Assembly: GCF_018224955.1 (NCBI RefSeq)
Contig: NZ_JAGTUU010000003.1
Location: forward strand, 248,001-312,000
From: Thetidibacter halocola
Lineage (GTDB): Bacteria > Pseudomonadota > Alphaproteobacteria > Rhodobacterales > Rhodobacteraceae
Length of the DNA: 64,000 bases
Reading direction: 5' to 3'
Shown here: positions 27,352 through 36,444 of the stretch, one piece after another
How the letters are laid out: the number at the start of each line of letters is the position of its first letter
Numbering within the stretch: position 1 is the first letter of the stretch
The notes under the pieces: generated by a model
The model's input: only the letters and a program-made list of their open reading frames with translations
The model's database searches: none
What the model was told of the DNA's origin: nothing
Made by a program: the position numbers and the translations under genes

Positions 27352-28296
27352 ATGACCCGTGCAGCCCTTGCCATTCTGCTTGCCGCCAGCCCCGTGCTTG
27401 CCAGCGAGGATATCCCCGACAAGTATCCGCAGTCCGAGCTTTACGACAAGCCGGTCGAGGTGATCCCGCATGTCTTCAGCGCGATCGGCGCCACCGCGCC
27501 GCCGACCTACGAGAACAGCGGCCACAACAACAATCTCAGTTTCGTCGTTACCGGCGACGGGGTTATCGTGATCAACGGCGGCGCCTCGGTGCGCCTGGCC
27601 GCCGCGCTGCATGACGAAATCAAGGCCGTGACCGACCAGCCGGTCAAGCTGGTGATCAACGAGAACGGCCAGGGTCACGCGATGCTGGGCAATTCCTACT
27701 GGATCGATCAGGGCGTGGACGTGCTGGCGCATGTGGACGCGGCCGAGGTCTTTGCCAAGGACGCGGATTTCATCCTCCAGGGGATGATGCGCTACAACCA
27801 GGACAAGGCCGAGGGCACGCGGATCGTGGAGCCCACGCTGACCTTCGAGGACGAATACGTGATCGAGATTGGGGGCCTGACCGTCAAGGCGCTGCACCTG
27901 GGCCCGGCGCATGATCCGGGCGACACGCAGGTCTGGATTCCCGACTGGGGCATCGTGATCGCCGGAGACATCGCCTTTCACGAGCGGATGCCGCCGATCT
28001 TCGAGGGCACCGACACCGATGCCTGGATCGAGACTTTCGACGGGCCGTTCACCGCGCTGGGCGCGACCTACGTGATCCCGGGTCACGGGCATCCGACGAA
28101 CATGGCGCAGGTGACGCGCTATACCTCTGACTATCTCAAGGACCTCCGCGCCAAGATCCAGGCGCATATCGACGATGGCGGCGACCTGGCCGGGGCCTAT
28201 TACGTCGATCAGTCGCAATGGGCGCATCTGGACACGTTCGAGGAACTTGCGACCAAGAACGCGGGCCGGGTGTTCGAGGAGATGGAGTGGGAGTGA
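27352..28296 (+). CDS. Periplasmic MBL-fold protein with degenerate metal site
   Basis: 314 residues from MTRAALAIL with GGAGGAAA upstream; signal peptide about 1-18 (cleavage after VLA-S). It has the metallo-beta-lactamase fold, yet the HxHxDH motif is replaced: in VINENGQGHAMLGN the four ligand positions are Asn105, Gln107, His109 and Ala110. The later ligands remain: His187 (GPAHDPGD), Asp206 (IAGDIAF) and His245 (IPGHGH). Close relatives in the quinoprotein-relay/SoxH-like groups keep the motif. It may bind metal differently, or be a binding protein. Followed by a periplasmic rhodanese. Confidence 0.8.
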   Translation: MTRAALAILLAASPVLASEDIPDKYPQSELYDKPVEVIPHVFSAIGATAPPTYENSGHNNNLSFVVTGDGVIVINGGASVRLAAALHDEIKAVTDQPVKLVINENGQGHAMLGNSYWIDQGVDVLAHVDAAEVFAKDADFILQGMMRYNQDKAEGTRIVEPTLTFEDEYVIEIGGLTVKALHLGPAHDPGDTQVWIPDWGIVIAGDIAFHERMPPIFEGTDTDAWIETFDGPFTALGATYVIPGHGHPTNMAQVTRYTSDYLKDLRAKIQAHIDDGGDLAGAYYVDQSQWAHLDTFEELATKNAGRVFEEMEWE

Positions 28297-28380
28297 CCAC
28301 AGGCCGTTCCCGCGACACAGCGACGGTGGACTGAGAGGGGCCTTGCGGGCACAGTTCCGCAAGGACGAAAGGAAAAGCCC

Positions 28381-28788
28381 ATGAAACCTCTTCTGACAGC
28401 CGCCTTCATGTCGTTGGCGATGCCTGTCGCGGCGCAGGATATCGGGGACGAGATCATCGCCTACATGGATTTCGCGACCGCGACACAAGGCATCATCCTG
28501 CCGCAGCAACTGACGCGCGATATCTGGGATGGCATCACCTTCATCGACACGCGGCCAGCGGCGGAATTCGCGGCCGAGACGATTCCGGGTGCCAGTCACA
28601 TCGAGTGGCGCGAAGTGCCGGGCAGGCTGGGCGAATTGCCGGAGGAGGGTATGGTCGTGCTGTTCTGCAATACTGGCGTGCGCTCGTCGCAGGCGATGTT
28701 CGCCGCGCGGTTGATGGGGCGTGAGAACGTGCTTGTCCTGCAATCGGGATTCGAGGGCTGGCAGCGCGACGCGGCGTGGAAACCGTAG
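28381..28788 (+). CDS. Periplasmic rhodanese-like protein
   Basis: 135 residues: signal peptide MKPLLTAAFMSLAMPVAA, then a single rhodanese domain with FIDTRPAAEFAAETIPGASHI and active-site Cys96 in LFCNTGVRSSQA. The loop CNTGVR is the six-residue form found in single-domain sulfurtransferases. It probably acts with the upstream MBL-fold protein, 84 bp before it on the same strand; the two types are often paired in sulfur metabolism. Confidence 0.85.
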   Translation: MKPLLTAAFMSLAMPVAAQDIGDEIIAYMDFATATQGIILPQQLTRDIWDGITFIDTRPAAEFAAETIPGASHIEWREVPGRLGELPEEGMVVLFCNTGVRSSQAMFAARLMGRENVLVLQSGFEGWQRDAAWKP

Positions 28789-28792
28789 CGCT

Positions 28793-28807
28793 GGGGGCTC
28801 TGCCCCC
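28793..28807. repeat. Palindrome of the GGGGCTCTGCCCC type, copy 3
   Basis: Five-base G and C arms around CTCTG, immediately after the rhodanese stop. The core is identical to the copies at 5948 and 9110. It is followed by a ..GGGATATTTGAAGCCAGAAGATG.. stretch just ahead of the next gene. Confidence 0.5.
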
Positions 28808-28853
28808 GTTGCCCTTTGCAGGGCGACTCTCCCGGGATATTTGAAGCCAGAAG

Positions 28854-29324
28854 ATGCGGGGAGTGCGCGCGATGCGGAAATGGATCGACATGCCGCCGAT
28901 ATGGCTGGCGGCGGCGCTGGCGCTGGCCTGGATGCAGAAGACGCATTTCGCCTATGGCCTGGGCTTTGGCCCGGTCTGGGCGGACCTGCTGGGCGGGACC
29001 CTGGTGGGGGCGGGGATCCTGCTGATGCTGCTGGCCATATGGGAGATGCGCCGCCACCGGACCACGGTCATCCCGCATCGCGAGGCCGACCGCATGGTGA
29101 CCACCGGGATCTTCTCGCGCACGCGCAATCCGATCTACCTGGGTGATTCGCTGATCCTGGTGGGCATGATCCTGTATTGGGATGCGGTGTTGGCGCTACC
29201 GCTGGTGCCGCTCTTTGTCTGGGTGATCGAGCGACGCTTCATCATCCCCGAGGAGGACCGGCTGCGCCGAAAGTTTCGTGCCGATTTTGCCCGTTATGCG
29301 CAACAAGTGCGAAGGTGGCTTTAA
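28854..29324 (+). CDS. Isoprenylcysteine methyltransferase-like membrane protein
   Basis: 156 residues (or 150 from MRKWIDMPP at 28872). Three to four membrane segments precede the ICMT/PEMT motif: GIFSRTRNPIYLGDSLILVG binds the methyl donor, and the C-terminal EEDRLRRKFRADFARYAQQVRRW is the usual helical end. Bacterial members methylate unknown lipids or small molecules and do not act on isoprenylated proteins. It stands alone before pntAB. Confidence 0.85.
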   Translation: MRGVRAMRKWIDMPPIWLAAALALAWMQKTHFAYGLGFGPVWADLLGGTLVGAGILLMLLAIWEMRRHRTTVIPHREADRMVTTGIFSRTRNPIYLGDSLILVGMILYWDAVLALPLVPLFVWVIERRFIIPEEDRLRRKFRADFARYAQQVRRWL

Positions 29325-29452
29325 ATTCGGCGCAGACTATGGTTTAGGGCCGCGCATGTTTGATTGTGGCCGCTAGGTCAGCACTGTAGACCAATCTCAA
29401 CGCCGCGGGCCTGCTCGCGGCTTCACTGTTCTGACGCAAGGGGGACAAATAC

Positions 29453-31024
29453 GTGAAAATCGGGACTCCAAAGGAAGTCGAGACCGGCGAAGCCCGGGTC
29501 GCCATGACGCCCGACTCCGCGCGCCAGCTGCAGAAGCTGGGTTATGACTGCATCATCCAGTCGGGCGCGGGCGAGGCGGCGGGTTTTTCCGACGCCCTTT
29601 ACGAAGAAGCTGGCGTGCAGGTGGTCAAGACCGCCGACACGCTGTGGAAGAACGCCGACGTCGTCGCCAAGGTGCGCCCGCCGCGCGAGGCCGAGGTCAA
29701 GAAGATGCGCGAGGGGCAACTGCTGATCTCGTTCTTCTACCCGGCATCGAACGAGGCGCTGATGAAGCAGGCGGCCGACCTGGGCGCCTCTGTCATCGCG
29801 ATGGACATGGTGCCGCGGATCAGCCGCGCGCAGAAGATGGACGCGCTGTCGTCGATGGCGAACATCGCCGGCTACCGCGCGGTGATCGAGGCGGGCAACA
29901 ATTTCGGCCGCTTCTTCACCGGGCAGGTGACGGCGGCGGGCAAGGTTCCCCCGGCCAAGGTGCTGGTGGTGGGTGCGGGCGTCGCAGGCCTGGCCGCGAT
30001 CGGCACCTCGACCTCGCTGGGCGCGATCACCTACGCCTTCGACGTGCGTCCCGAGGTGGCCGAGCAGGTCGAGTCGATGGGCGCAGAGTTCGTCTATCTC
30101 GACTTCGAGGAAGAGCAGCAGGATGGCGCCGCGACCGGCGGCTATGCCTCTGTCTCGTCGCCTGAGTTCCGCGAGGCGCAGCTCAAGAAGTTCCGCGAAC
30201 TGGCGCCCGACATGGACATCGTCATCACCACGGCGCTGATCCCCAACCGCGAGGCGCCCGAGTTGTGGACCGAGGACATGGTCAAGGCCATGAAGCCCGG
30301 TTCCGTCATCGTCGACCTCGCCGCCGAGCGCGGCGGCAACTGCAAGATGACCGTCAAGGACGAGAAGATCGTCACCGACAACGGCGTGACCATCGTCGGC
30401 TACACCGACTTCCCGTCGCGCATGGCGGCGCAGTCTTCGACGCTTTACTCCACGAACATCCGTCACATGATGACCGACCTGACGCCCGAAAAGGACGGCA
30501 CGGTCAATCACAACATGGAGGATGACGTGATCCGCGGCGCGACCATCGCGCATGCAAAGGCCGTCACCTTCCCGCCGCCGCCGCCCAAGGTGCAGGCGAT
30601 CGCGGCGCAGAAGAAGGAAAAGCCGAAGGAACTGACGCCGGAAGAGAAGAAGGCCAAGGAAGCCGCAGCCTTCAAGGCGCAGACAAAGAGCCAGATCACC
30701 ATGCTGGCCATTGGCGGCGCGCTGATGGCGCTGCTGGGCCTGGTGGCCCCGCCGAGCTTCATGCAGCACTTCATTGTCTTCGTGCTGTCCTGCTTCATCG
30801 GCTTCCAGGTGATCTGGAACGTCAGCCACTCGCTGCACACGCCGCTGATGGCGGTCACCAACGCGATCTCCGGCATCATCGTGCTGGGCGCGGTGTTGCA
30901 GATCGGGTCGTCGAACGGGATCGTCGTCTTCCTCAGCACCATCGCGGTGCTGGTCGCGACGATCAACATCGTCGGTGGCTTCCTCGTGACGCGGCGCATG
31001 CTCGCCATGTTCCAGAAATCGTAA
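29453..31024 (+). CDS. pntA: NAD(P) transhydrogenase subunit alpha
   Basis: 523 residues with a GTG start at 29453; [20 protein letters not shown] is the standard N-terminus. Domain I (1-380) binds NAD(H): [22 protein letters not shown] at about 169-190. After a Lys-rich linker ([20 protein letters not shown]) there are four membrane segments (domain IIa). The alpha subunit is therefore the fused form, unlike the split pntAA/pntAB of some alphaproteobacteria. With PntB it couples proton entry to NADPH production. Confidence 0.96.
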   Translation: MKIGTPKEVETGEARVAMTPDSARQLQKLGYDCIIQSGAGEAAGFSDALYEEAGVQVVKTADTLWKNADVVAKVRPPREAEVKKMREGQLLISFFYPASNEALMKQAADLGASVIAMDMVPRISRAQKMDALSSMANIAGYRAVIEAGNNFGRFFTGQVTAAGKVPPAKVLVVGAGVAGLAAIGTSTSLGAITYAFDVRPEVAEQVESMGAEFVYLDFEEEQQDGAATGGYASVSSPEFREAQLKKFRELAPDMDIVITTALIPNREAPELWTEDMVKAMKPGSVIVDLAAERGGNCKMTVKDEKIVTDNGVTIVGYTDFPSRMAAQSSTLYSTNIRHMMTDLTPEKDGTVNHNMEDDVIRGATIAHAKAVTFPPPPPKVQAIAAQKKEKPKELTPEEKKAKEAAAFKAQTKSQITMLAIGGALMALLGLVAPPSFMQHFIVFVLSCFIGFQVIWNVSHSLHTPLMAVTNAISGIIVLGAVLQIGSSNGIVVFLSTIAVLVATINIVGGFLVTRRMLAMFQKS

Positions 31025-31040
31025 GGCTGCGGAGACACTC

Positions 31041-32543
31041 ATGTTCGGAGATCAATTCGTTACCGCCGCGGCCATCACCGCGAGCGTCCTGTTCATCCTC
31101 AGCCTCGGCGGCCTGTCGGGCCAGGAAAGCGCCAAGCGCGCGGTCTGGTACGGCATCGTCGGCATGGCCCTTGCGGTGGTTTTCACCGTGTTCGGCCCGG
31201 GCATCGACAACTTTGCCTTCCTGCTGATCGCCATGGCGGTCGGTGCGGCTGCCGGTGCGGTCGTCGCGAAGCGCGTGGAAATGACCGAGATGCCGCAGCT
31301 GGTCGCGGCGCTGCACAGCTTCGTCGGCCTCGCCGCCGTGTTTGTCGGCCTCAACGCCGAGATGGAGCGTCTGCGCGTCGCCGGCGCGCTGCGCGAGGCG
31401 GGGATCGCCTGCGAAGGCGCGATCAGCGCCATCGCCTGCGCAGTCAATGCCGGTCAGCCCGACCTGTTCAAGGAATTCCAGGGCTTCGCCTACAAGGTCG
31501 CCACCAAGATCCCGTCGGAAATCGCCTTCCTCAAGATCGAGGTGGTTCTGGGCATCTTCATCGGCGCCGTGACCTTTACCGGCTCGGTCATCGCCTTCGG
31601 CAAGCTGGCGGGCAAGGTGGACGGCAAGCCGTTCCAGCTTCCGGGCGGCCACATGCTGAACGCGGGCGCGGCATTCGCTTCGCTGCTGCTGGCGGTGATC
31701 TACATGGTCTATGGCGGCATGTTCCCGCTGATCCTCATCACCATCCTGGCGCTGTTCATCGGCTACCACCTCATCATGGGCATCGGCGGCGCCGACATGC
31801 CGGTCGTGGTGTCGATGCTGAACAGCTACTCGGGTTGGGCTGCGGCGGCCATTGGCTTTACCCTGTCCAACGACCTGCTGATCGTCACCGGCGCTCTGGT
31901 GGGCTCTTCGGGTGCGATCCTGTCGTACATCATGTGCAAGGCGATGAACCGCGCCTTCGTCAGCGTGATCCTGGGCGGCTTCGGCGGCGCCTCGGGCCCG
32001 CAGATGGCGGTCGAGGGTGAACAGATCGCCATCGACGCCGACGGCGTGGCAGCGGCGCTCGAGGATGCCGACAGCGTCATCATCATCCCGGGTTACGGCA
32101 TGGCCGTGGCGCAGGCGCAGCAGAACGTCGCCGAACTGACCCGCCGGCTGCGCGCCAAGGGCAAGACGGTGCGGTTTGCCATCCACCCCGTCGCGGGCCG
32201 TCTGCCGGGCCACATGAACGTGCTGCTGGCCGAAGCCAAGGTGCCCTACGACATCGTTCTGGAAATGGACGAGATCAACGAGGACTTCCCGGAAACGGAC
32301 GTCGCCATCGTGATCGGGTCGAACGACATCGTGAATCCGGCCGCGCAGGACGATCCCAACAGCCCCATCGCCGGCATGCCGGTTCTGGAATGCTGGAAGG
32401 CCAAGCAGGTCTTCGTCTCCAAGCGGGGGCAGGGCACCGGCTATTCGGGCATCGAGAACCCGCTGTTCTACAAGGAGAACACGCGCATGTTCTACGGCGA
32501 CGCCAAGGCTTCGGTCGGCGAGCTGCTGAACCGGATCTCCTGA
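31041..32543 (+). CDS. pntB: NAD(P) transhydrogenase subunit beta
   Basis: 500 residues, 16 bp after pntA. The N-terminal 270 residues hold about nine membrane segments, with the proton-path residues in [14 protein letters not shown] and [21 protein letters not shown]. The C-terminal domain III binds NADP(H): [13 protein letters not shown] and [14 protein letters not shown]. It pairs with PntA in the inner membrane. Followed by an intrinsic terminator. Confidence 0.96.
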   Translation: MFGDQFVTAAAITASVLFILSLGGLSGQESAKRAVWYGIVGMALAVVFTVFGPGIDNFAFLLIAMAVGAAAGAVVAKRVEMTEMPQLVAALHSFVGLAAVFVGLNAEMERLRVAGALREAGIACEGAISAIACAVNAGQPDLFKEFQGFAYKVATKIPSEIAFLKIEVVLGIFIGAVTFTGSVIAFGKLAGKVDGKPFQLPGGHMLNAGAAFASLLLAVIYMVYGGMFPLILITILALFIGYHLIMGIGGADMPVVVSMLNSYSGWAAAAIGFTLSNDLLIVTGALVGSSGAILSYIMCKAMNRAFVSVILGGFGGASGPQMAVEGEQIAIDADGVAAALEDADSVIIIPGYGMAVAQAQQNVAELTRRLRAKGKTVRFAIHPVAGRLPGHMNVLLAEAKVPYDIVLEMDEINEDFPETDVAIVIGSNDIVNPAAQDDPNSPIAGMPVLECWKAKQVFVSKRGQGTGYSGIENPLFYKENTRMFYGDAKASVGELLNRIS

Positions 32544-32580
32544 TCCGCGTGTGATCCGGCGACTGCGGTCGCCCGGCTTC

Positions 32581-32609
32581 GGGCCCATCCCTTGCGGGGT
32601 GGGCCTTTT
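32581..32609 (+). terminator. Intrinsic terminator of pntAB
   Basis: Ten-base-pair GC-rich stem (one G-T pair), 3-nt loop and a TTTT tail, beginning 38 bp after the pntB stop. Confidence 0.85.
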
Positions 32610-32637
32610 CGTTGGGGACGGGCTTGCCATGCGCCTT

Positions 32638-32662
32638 ATTTCCGATTATTTCTGTCGGAAAT
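32638..32662. promoter_or_regulatory. AT-rich inverted repeat, possible operator
   Basis: Perfect 8-bp arms (ATTTCCGA / TCGGAAAT) with a 9-nt spacer, about 16 bp before the start codon and directly beside the AGGAGG ribosome-binding site of the next gene. It stands out from the GC-rich surroundings. It could be an operator or an mRNA hairpin that controls access to the ribosome-binding site. Confidence 0.4.
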
Positions 32663-32677
32663 TAGGAGGTGTGCCGC

Positions 32678-33040
32678 ATGGTTCCCGTATCCGACGCCCA
32701 CTGGTCCCGTCTGTGTCCGCAGGCGCTGAGCGGGTTCGATCCCCGGCTCGAGGTCCTGCGCGCCGTTCAGGCCGCGGGAGAGCGGGCGGCCGGGGATGCC
32801 GTCGCGGCGCTGCTGGGCCTGTTGCACGGGGCCTTGCCGCAGGGGTTGCGGCTGAACCCGCCCGGCACCGACACGCGCAACTTCGACGAGGACTGGCTGC
32901 TGGGGCTGTTTGCCGCGCAGGACCGGCGCGATGGCAGCGGCTATCGCTTTCTCCTGTTGTCGCGCCTGAACCGGGTCGACGCGGCGCGCGCGCATTTCCG
33001 GCTGGTGCAGGCGCGGCTGCGGATCGAGGATCGGCTGTAG
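32678..33040 (+). CDS. Small hypothetical protein
   Basis: 120 residues from MVPVSDAHWSRL, with an excellent AGGAGG site 8 bp upstream. It is soluble, rich in Ala, Leu and Arg, and mostly helical by pattern. It has no signal peptide, cysteine pair or recognised motif; TDTRNFDEDWLLGLFAAQDR near residue 67 is its most distinctive segment. Good ribosome-binding site and clean GC-biased codon use make it a credible gene. The inverted repeat in front suggests its own regulation. Confidence 0.65.
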   Translation: MVPVSDAHWSRLCPQALSGFDPRLEVLRAVQAAGERAAGDAVAALLGLLHGALPQGLRLNPPGTDTRNFDEDWLLGLFAAQDRRDGSGYRFLLLSRLNRVDAARAHFRLVQARLRIEDRL

Positions 33041-33082
33041 CTTTGCATCATCGTGGCTTTGCAGGCTTTGCAATTCTACATC

Positions 33083-33103
33083 GCGCGCCGCTTGCGGCGG
33101 CGC
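33083..33103. repeat. GC-rich inverted repeat ahead of bioY
   Basis: Eight-base-pair perfect stem with a 5-nt loop in the 100-bp gap before bioY. It has no T-run. It may be a weak terminator for the small upstream gene or a regulatory hairpin of bioY. The published BioR operator (TTATMKATAA) is not visible here. Confidence 0.35.
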
Positions 33104-33140
33104 GGCATATGCGGCATGACTGTGTCCGAATGAGGATGAC

Positions 33141-33749
33141 ATGGGGGACACCATGAACACGGCAATGACTCGCCCGGTGCTGGCAGAGGTTTTCGGCGCG
33201 AACGAGGGCATGGCCCTGCGGATCCGGCAGGTGGCGCTGGTGATCCTGGGCGTCGCGGCGCTGACCGCGGCGGCCAAGATCCGCGTTCCGATGTGGCCGG
33301 TCCCGGTGACGATGCAGACCTTCGCGGTGCTGACCATCGGCGCGGCCTATGGCACGCGCCTAGGTGTGGTGACGCTGCTGGCCTACCTGGCGATCGGCGC
33401 CGCGGGCCTGGCGGTGTTCACCGGCGAAACGGCGGGCCTGGCCTATATGGCGGGCCCGACCGGCGGTTACCTGGTCGGCTTCGCCGCGGCGGCGGCGCTG
33501 ATGGGCTGGCTGGCCCGGCGCGGCTGGGATCGTGATTTCGGCCGCATGGTTGCGGCGCTGGTTCTCGGCAACGCGGTGATCTACGCCGTCGGTCTGCCGT
33601 GGATGGCTTGGCTGTTCCTTGAAACCAAGGGTGCGGCCTGGGTCTTCCAGTGGGGCATGGGCAACTTCTTGCTGGGCGACGCGCTGAAGCTGGTGCTGGC
33701 GGCGATGCTGCTGCCGACCGTCTGGGCGGCACTGGGCCGCGGTCGCTGA
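33141..33749 (+). CDS. bioY: Biotin transporter BioY
   Basis: 202 residues with six membrane segments. AKIRVPMWPVPVTMQTFAVL (about 48-67) is the BioY hallmark, followed by GLAYMAGPTGGYLVGFAAA. BioY is the substrate-binding (S) component of the ECF biotin transporter, and some act alone; bioM and bioN are not adjacent. MNTAMTRPV, four codons downstream, is an alternative start. Followed by a strong terminator. Confidence 0.93.
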   Translation: MGDTMNTAMTRPVLAEVFGANEGMALRIRQVALVILGVAALTAAAKIRVPMWPVPVTMQTFAVLTIGAAYGTRLGVVTLLAYLAIGAAGLAVFTGETAGLAYMAGPTGGYLVGFAAAAALMGWLARRGWDRDFGRMVAALVLGNAVIYAVGLPWMAWLFLETKGAAWVFQWGMGNFLLGDALKLVLAAMLLPTVWAALGRGR

Positions 33750-33804
33750 GCCCGGGTCGGGGCGGGGGAAACCCCACCCTGCGCGCCGTGGCGGACAACG
33801 GAAC

Positions 33805-33832
33805 GGGCCGGGGGGCAGACCCCGGCCCTTTT
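33805..33832 (+). terminator. Intrinsic terminator of bioY
   Basis: Perfect 9-bp GC stem, 6-nt loop and TTTT tail, 56 bp after the bioY stop. Confidence 0.88.
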
Positions 33833-33878
33833 CTTTGGGCAACCGGGCATCCCGGACGGATCGACAGGCCTGAGGGCG

Positions 33879-34793
33879 ATGGGCAGACCGATGGGCGGAC
33901 AGGCGATACGATTGTGGCGCAAGGCGCTGGCCGGCCTCGCGGGGCTGGCGGCGCTGGGCGTGGCGGCCGGGTTTCTGGGGGCGCTGCACCCGGTGGGGGA
34001 TTCCTTTTCGGTGTTCCGCCCGGTCTTCGCGGGCCTTGCGCTGGCAAGTGGCCTGGCCCTGCGGCCGCGCGGGCCGCGGTTGGCCGTCATGGTCGCGCTG
34101 ACGCTGCTGCTGGGCTGGCATGGCTGGCAGGGGCTCCGACCGGATTGGCAGGGGGCCTCGCGGCTGACGCTCTACCAGAAGAACCTGTATTTCCAGAACG
34201 ATGCCAGGGACAGCCTGCTTGCGGATCTGCGTGCCCGGTCGGCCGACATCGTCACCCTCCAGGAGGTGAGCAATGCCAATGCCGCGCTGCTCGAAGCACT
34301 ACGCGCGGACTATCCGCATCAGCTTTACTGTCCGCTGTCGCCGAACCTGGGCGAGGTAGTCCTGTCGCGCCATCCCTTCGTGCCGGACACGTCGGAATGC
34401 AGCCGTCGCGACGCCCTGGCCATCGTGCAGGTCGCCGCGCCCGCAGGGCCGGTCTGGATCATATCGGTGCACCTGGGCTGGCCCTGGCCGCGCGGCCAGG
34501 CCGCGCAGGTGACGCGAGCGCTGCCCCACCTTTCGTCCGTCTCCGGGCCGGCGGTGGTGGCGGGCGACTTCAACGCCGTGGCTTGGTCGTATACGGTGGC
34601 GCGGATCGCATCGGCCACGCAAACCCGCCGGGTGGGCCGCCAGCTGGCGACGTTGCGCCTGCCGGTGACCGGCATTCCGATCGGGATCGACCACGTCCTG
34701 TCGACCGGTCCGGGACGGGTGCGGACCCTGCCGCTGCTGGGCTCGGACCATGCCGGGCTCTGGGCCGAGCTTGACCCCTGGGCGACCGAATAG
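33879..34793 (+). CDS. Membrane-anchored endonuclease/exonuclease/phosphatase family protein
   Basis: 304 residues. Two to three hydrophobic segments occupy the first 90 residues. The EEP fold follows, with its metal and catalytic residues: Glu in VTLQEVSNANA, the Asp-Phe-Asn of VAGDFNAVAWS and the terminal GSDHAGLWAEL. The family hydrolyses phosphodiesters in nucleic acids or lipids; here the catalytic domain probably faces the periplasm. MGGQAIRLW, four codons in, is an alternative start. Confidence 0.85.
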   Translation: MGRPMGGQAIRLWRKALAGLAGLAALGVAAGFLGALHPVGDSFSVFRPVFAGLALASGLALRPRGPRLAVMVALTLLLGWHGWQGLRPDWQGASRLTLYQKNLYFQNDARDSLLADLRARSADIVTLQEVSNANAALLEALRADYPHQLYCPLSPNLGEVVLSRHPFVPDTSECSRRDALAIVQVAAPAGPVWIISVHLGWPWPRGQAAQVTRALPHLSSVSGPAVVAGDFNAVAWSYTVARIASATQTRRVGRQLATLRLPVTGIPIGIDHVLSTGPGRVRTLPLLGSDHAGLWAELDPWATE

Positions 34794-34844
34794 CGCTGTC
34801 GGGCCGCCTGTCCTTCGCCGCGCGGCCGGGCTAGACCCTTGGTC

Positions 34845-35591
34845 ATGATTCTCCAGTCATCCCTGCCATACGATCCGTTCGACCCGCGCCCGCTGCCGGG
34901 CATCGCCCCGCTAGACCCGGCCGAGTGGTTGCACGTGGACGATGCCTATGCGGCGCAGATGGCCGAGCGCGCCCGCCTGCTGGCAGAGCACGCCGAGGCG
35001 GTGCTGTGGCAGGACCCGAGCGCCGATGCGGCGGTGCGGGAATTGCTGGACATGGTGCTGGAGGCGTTGCCAGAGGGGTTTGCCCGCGACGGCGACCGCG
35101 TGACCTGCCCGGACGGGCGGCGCGTGACGGTCGACCGGGACGCCGCGCTGCGAAGCCTCAACGCGCTGGTGCAGGAGGATTTCTGCATCCTTATGAAGGA
35201 CGAGGGCGAGGCCGAGCACGTGCTGCGCGCCGCGATCCTGTGTTTTCCGGCCAGCTGGATGCTGTCGGAAAAGGCGGGGCGGCCGCTGTTGGCGATTCAC
35301 GCCCCGGTGCACGAGTATCCGGGCGACCTGGCCCGCCGGGTGCAGCGCTTGTTCGACGGGGTCCGCCCGGGGCGTCCGTTGTGGCGGTTCAATGCGCTCT
35401 GGTATGCCGACCCGACGCTGCACCAGCCGCGCTCTGTCCATGCGCCGCGCCCGGCCCAAGAGCGCGCCCAGGGCGGCTTCCTGCGCTCGGAACGGCAATG
35501 CATCCTGCGTCTGCCGCAAAGCGGTGCGGTGGTCTTTTCGATCCACACCTACATGCTGGCGCGCGCCTCGGTCAGTGCAGGGCGGCCATGA
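34845..35591 (+). CDS. DUF3445 / haem-dependent oxidative N-demethylase-like protein
   Basis: 248 residues; ATG at 34845 is preferred to TTG at 34839. The pattern matches DUF3445: ALVQEDFCILMKD, AAILCFPASWMLSEKAGRPLLAIHAPVHEYP near the middle, and SERQCILRLPQSGAVVFSIHTYM near the end. A characterised relative is the haem-containing subunit of dimethylamine N-demethylase, which would link it to methylated-amine use as with soxBDAG. Here it is alone, without redox partners, so activity is inferred. Its end overlaps the next gene by 20 bp. Confidence 0.75.
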   Translation: MILQSSLPYDPFDPRPLPGIAPLDPAEWLHVDDAYAAQMAERARLLAEHAEAVLWQDPSADAAVRELLDMVLEALPEGFARDGDRVTCPDGRRVTVDRDAALRSLNALVQEDFCILMKDEGEAEHVLRAAILCFPASWMLSEKAGRPLLAIHAPVHEYPGDLARRVQRLFDGVRPGRPLWRFNALWYADPTLHQPRSVHAPRPAQERAQGGFLRSERQCILRLPQSGAVVFSIHTYMLARASVSAGRP

Positions 35592-36312
35592 CGAAGCGGT
35601 TGATCGCCTCGGTATTGCCCAGCGCCACGAACAGCGCCGTCACCGACAGGACCTGTGTCGCCAGGCGGAACTCCATCCCCCGGACCAGGCCCATCAGGCT
35701 CAGCGCCGCGGCCGTGGGCAGGGAGACCAGCGAGAGCAGCCCGGTCATCAGCCAGCCTGTCGCGCCAAGCCGGCTCTGTTCCGGGTCGGGCTTACTCAAT
35801 GCGGTGAGGATGGGAATGCCGCGCACCGCCGCTGAGGGCATCGCGGAGGCGGCGTGATCCTTGACCAGGTGGCTGCGCAGGTCGTGCAGCTCGGTCGGCT
35901 CGTCGAGATCGGATTCCTCGGCGAAGACCTCCGGGTCGATGCCGCAGAGCGACAGGAACTCGTCGCGCTCGATCAGGCGACCGGTGGCGCACCACTCGAT
36001 GATGTCGCAATCCGAGTAGCGAAGCGCGTCGAGGACGATGTCCTGCAACACGGCTTCGGCCTGCGCGCCGCTGACGGGGAGGCCGTCGGGATCGTGGATC
36101 GACAGGCGGACCGCTGGACCGAACTCTCCCTGTTCCTCTGTCTGGACCAGCAGCATGTGGTTGGCGCCGGTTGCGGTATCGAACCCCAACCGGACGGGTA
36201 TCTGAGCGCCGGCGCCCAGGACGCGCTCGGCGCTGCGCAGATAGGGCAGGCGTCGCACTCCATGGGCATCCGGCAGGATCAGCGTGGCGAAGGCGGCATT
36301 GTGGCAGCTCAT
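35572..36312 (-). CDS. Uncharacterised C-terminal-membrane protein, paralogue A
   Basis: 246 residues. The soluble N-terminal 165 residues are of unrecognised type (LVQTEEQGEFGPAVRLSIHD, VLQDIVLDALRYSDCDIIEWCATG, LIERDEFLSLC). They are followed by two hydrophobic segments (GLLSLVSLPTAAALSLMGLV and LATQVLSVTALFVAL). Layout and several positions match the gene at 37327-38151: a strand pair, a W-x-x-G-x-L-I-x-R-D-x-F-L motif, and the two-helix tail ending in a short hydrophilic end. It is convergent with the DUF3445 gene, overlapping it by 20 bp. Function unknown. Confidence 0.7.
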   Translation of the reverse strand: MSCHNAAFATLILPDAHGVRRLPYLRSAERVLGAGAQIPVRLGFDTATGANHMLLVQTEEQGEFGPAVRLSIHDPDGLPVSGAQAEAVLQDIVLDALRYSDCDIIEWCATGRLIERDEFLSLCGIDPEVFAEESDLDEPTELHDLRSHLVKDHAASAMPSAAVRGIPILTALSKPDPEQSRLGATGWLMTGLLSLVSLPTAAALSLMGLVRGMEFRLATQVLSVTALFVALGNTEAINRFVMAALH

Positions 36313-36444
36313 GACGGACCTCGGACAAATTCTTGTCGGAACGGCCTCACTATCGCCGGCAATTTTGTTAAAATTGAGGCAAAACGAGCCGCTGCCTTCA
36401 AACGGCCCGATCTTTCCGTCCGCAATGTGGCGGATCGGCGGTGC

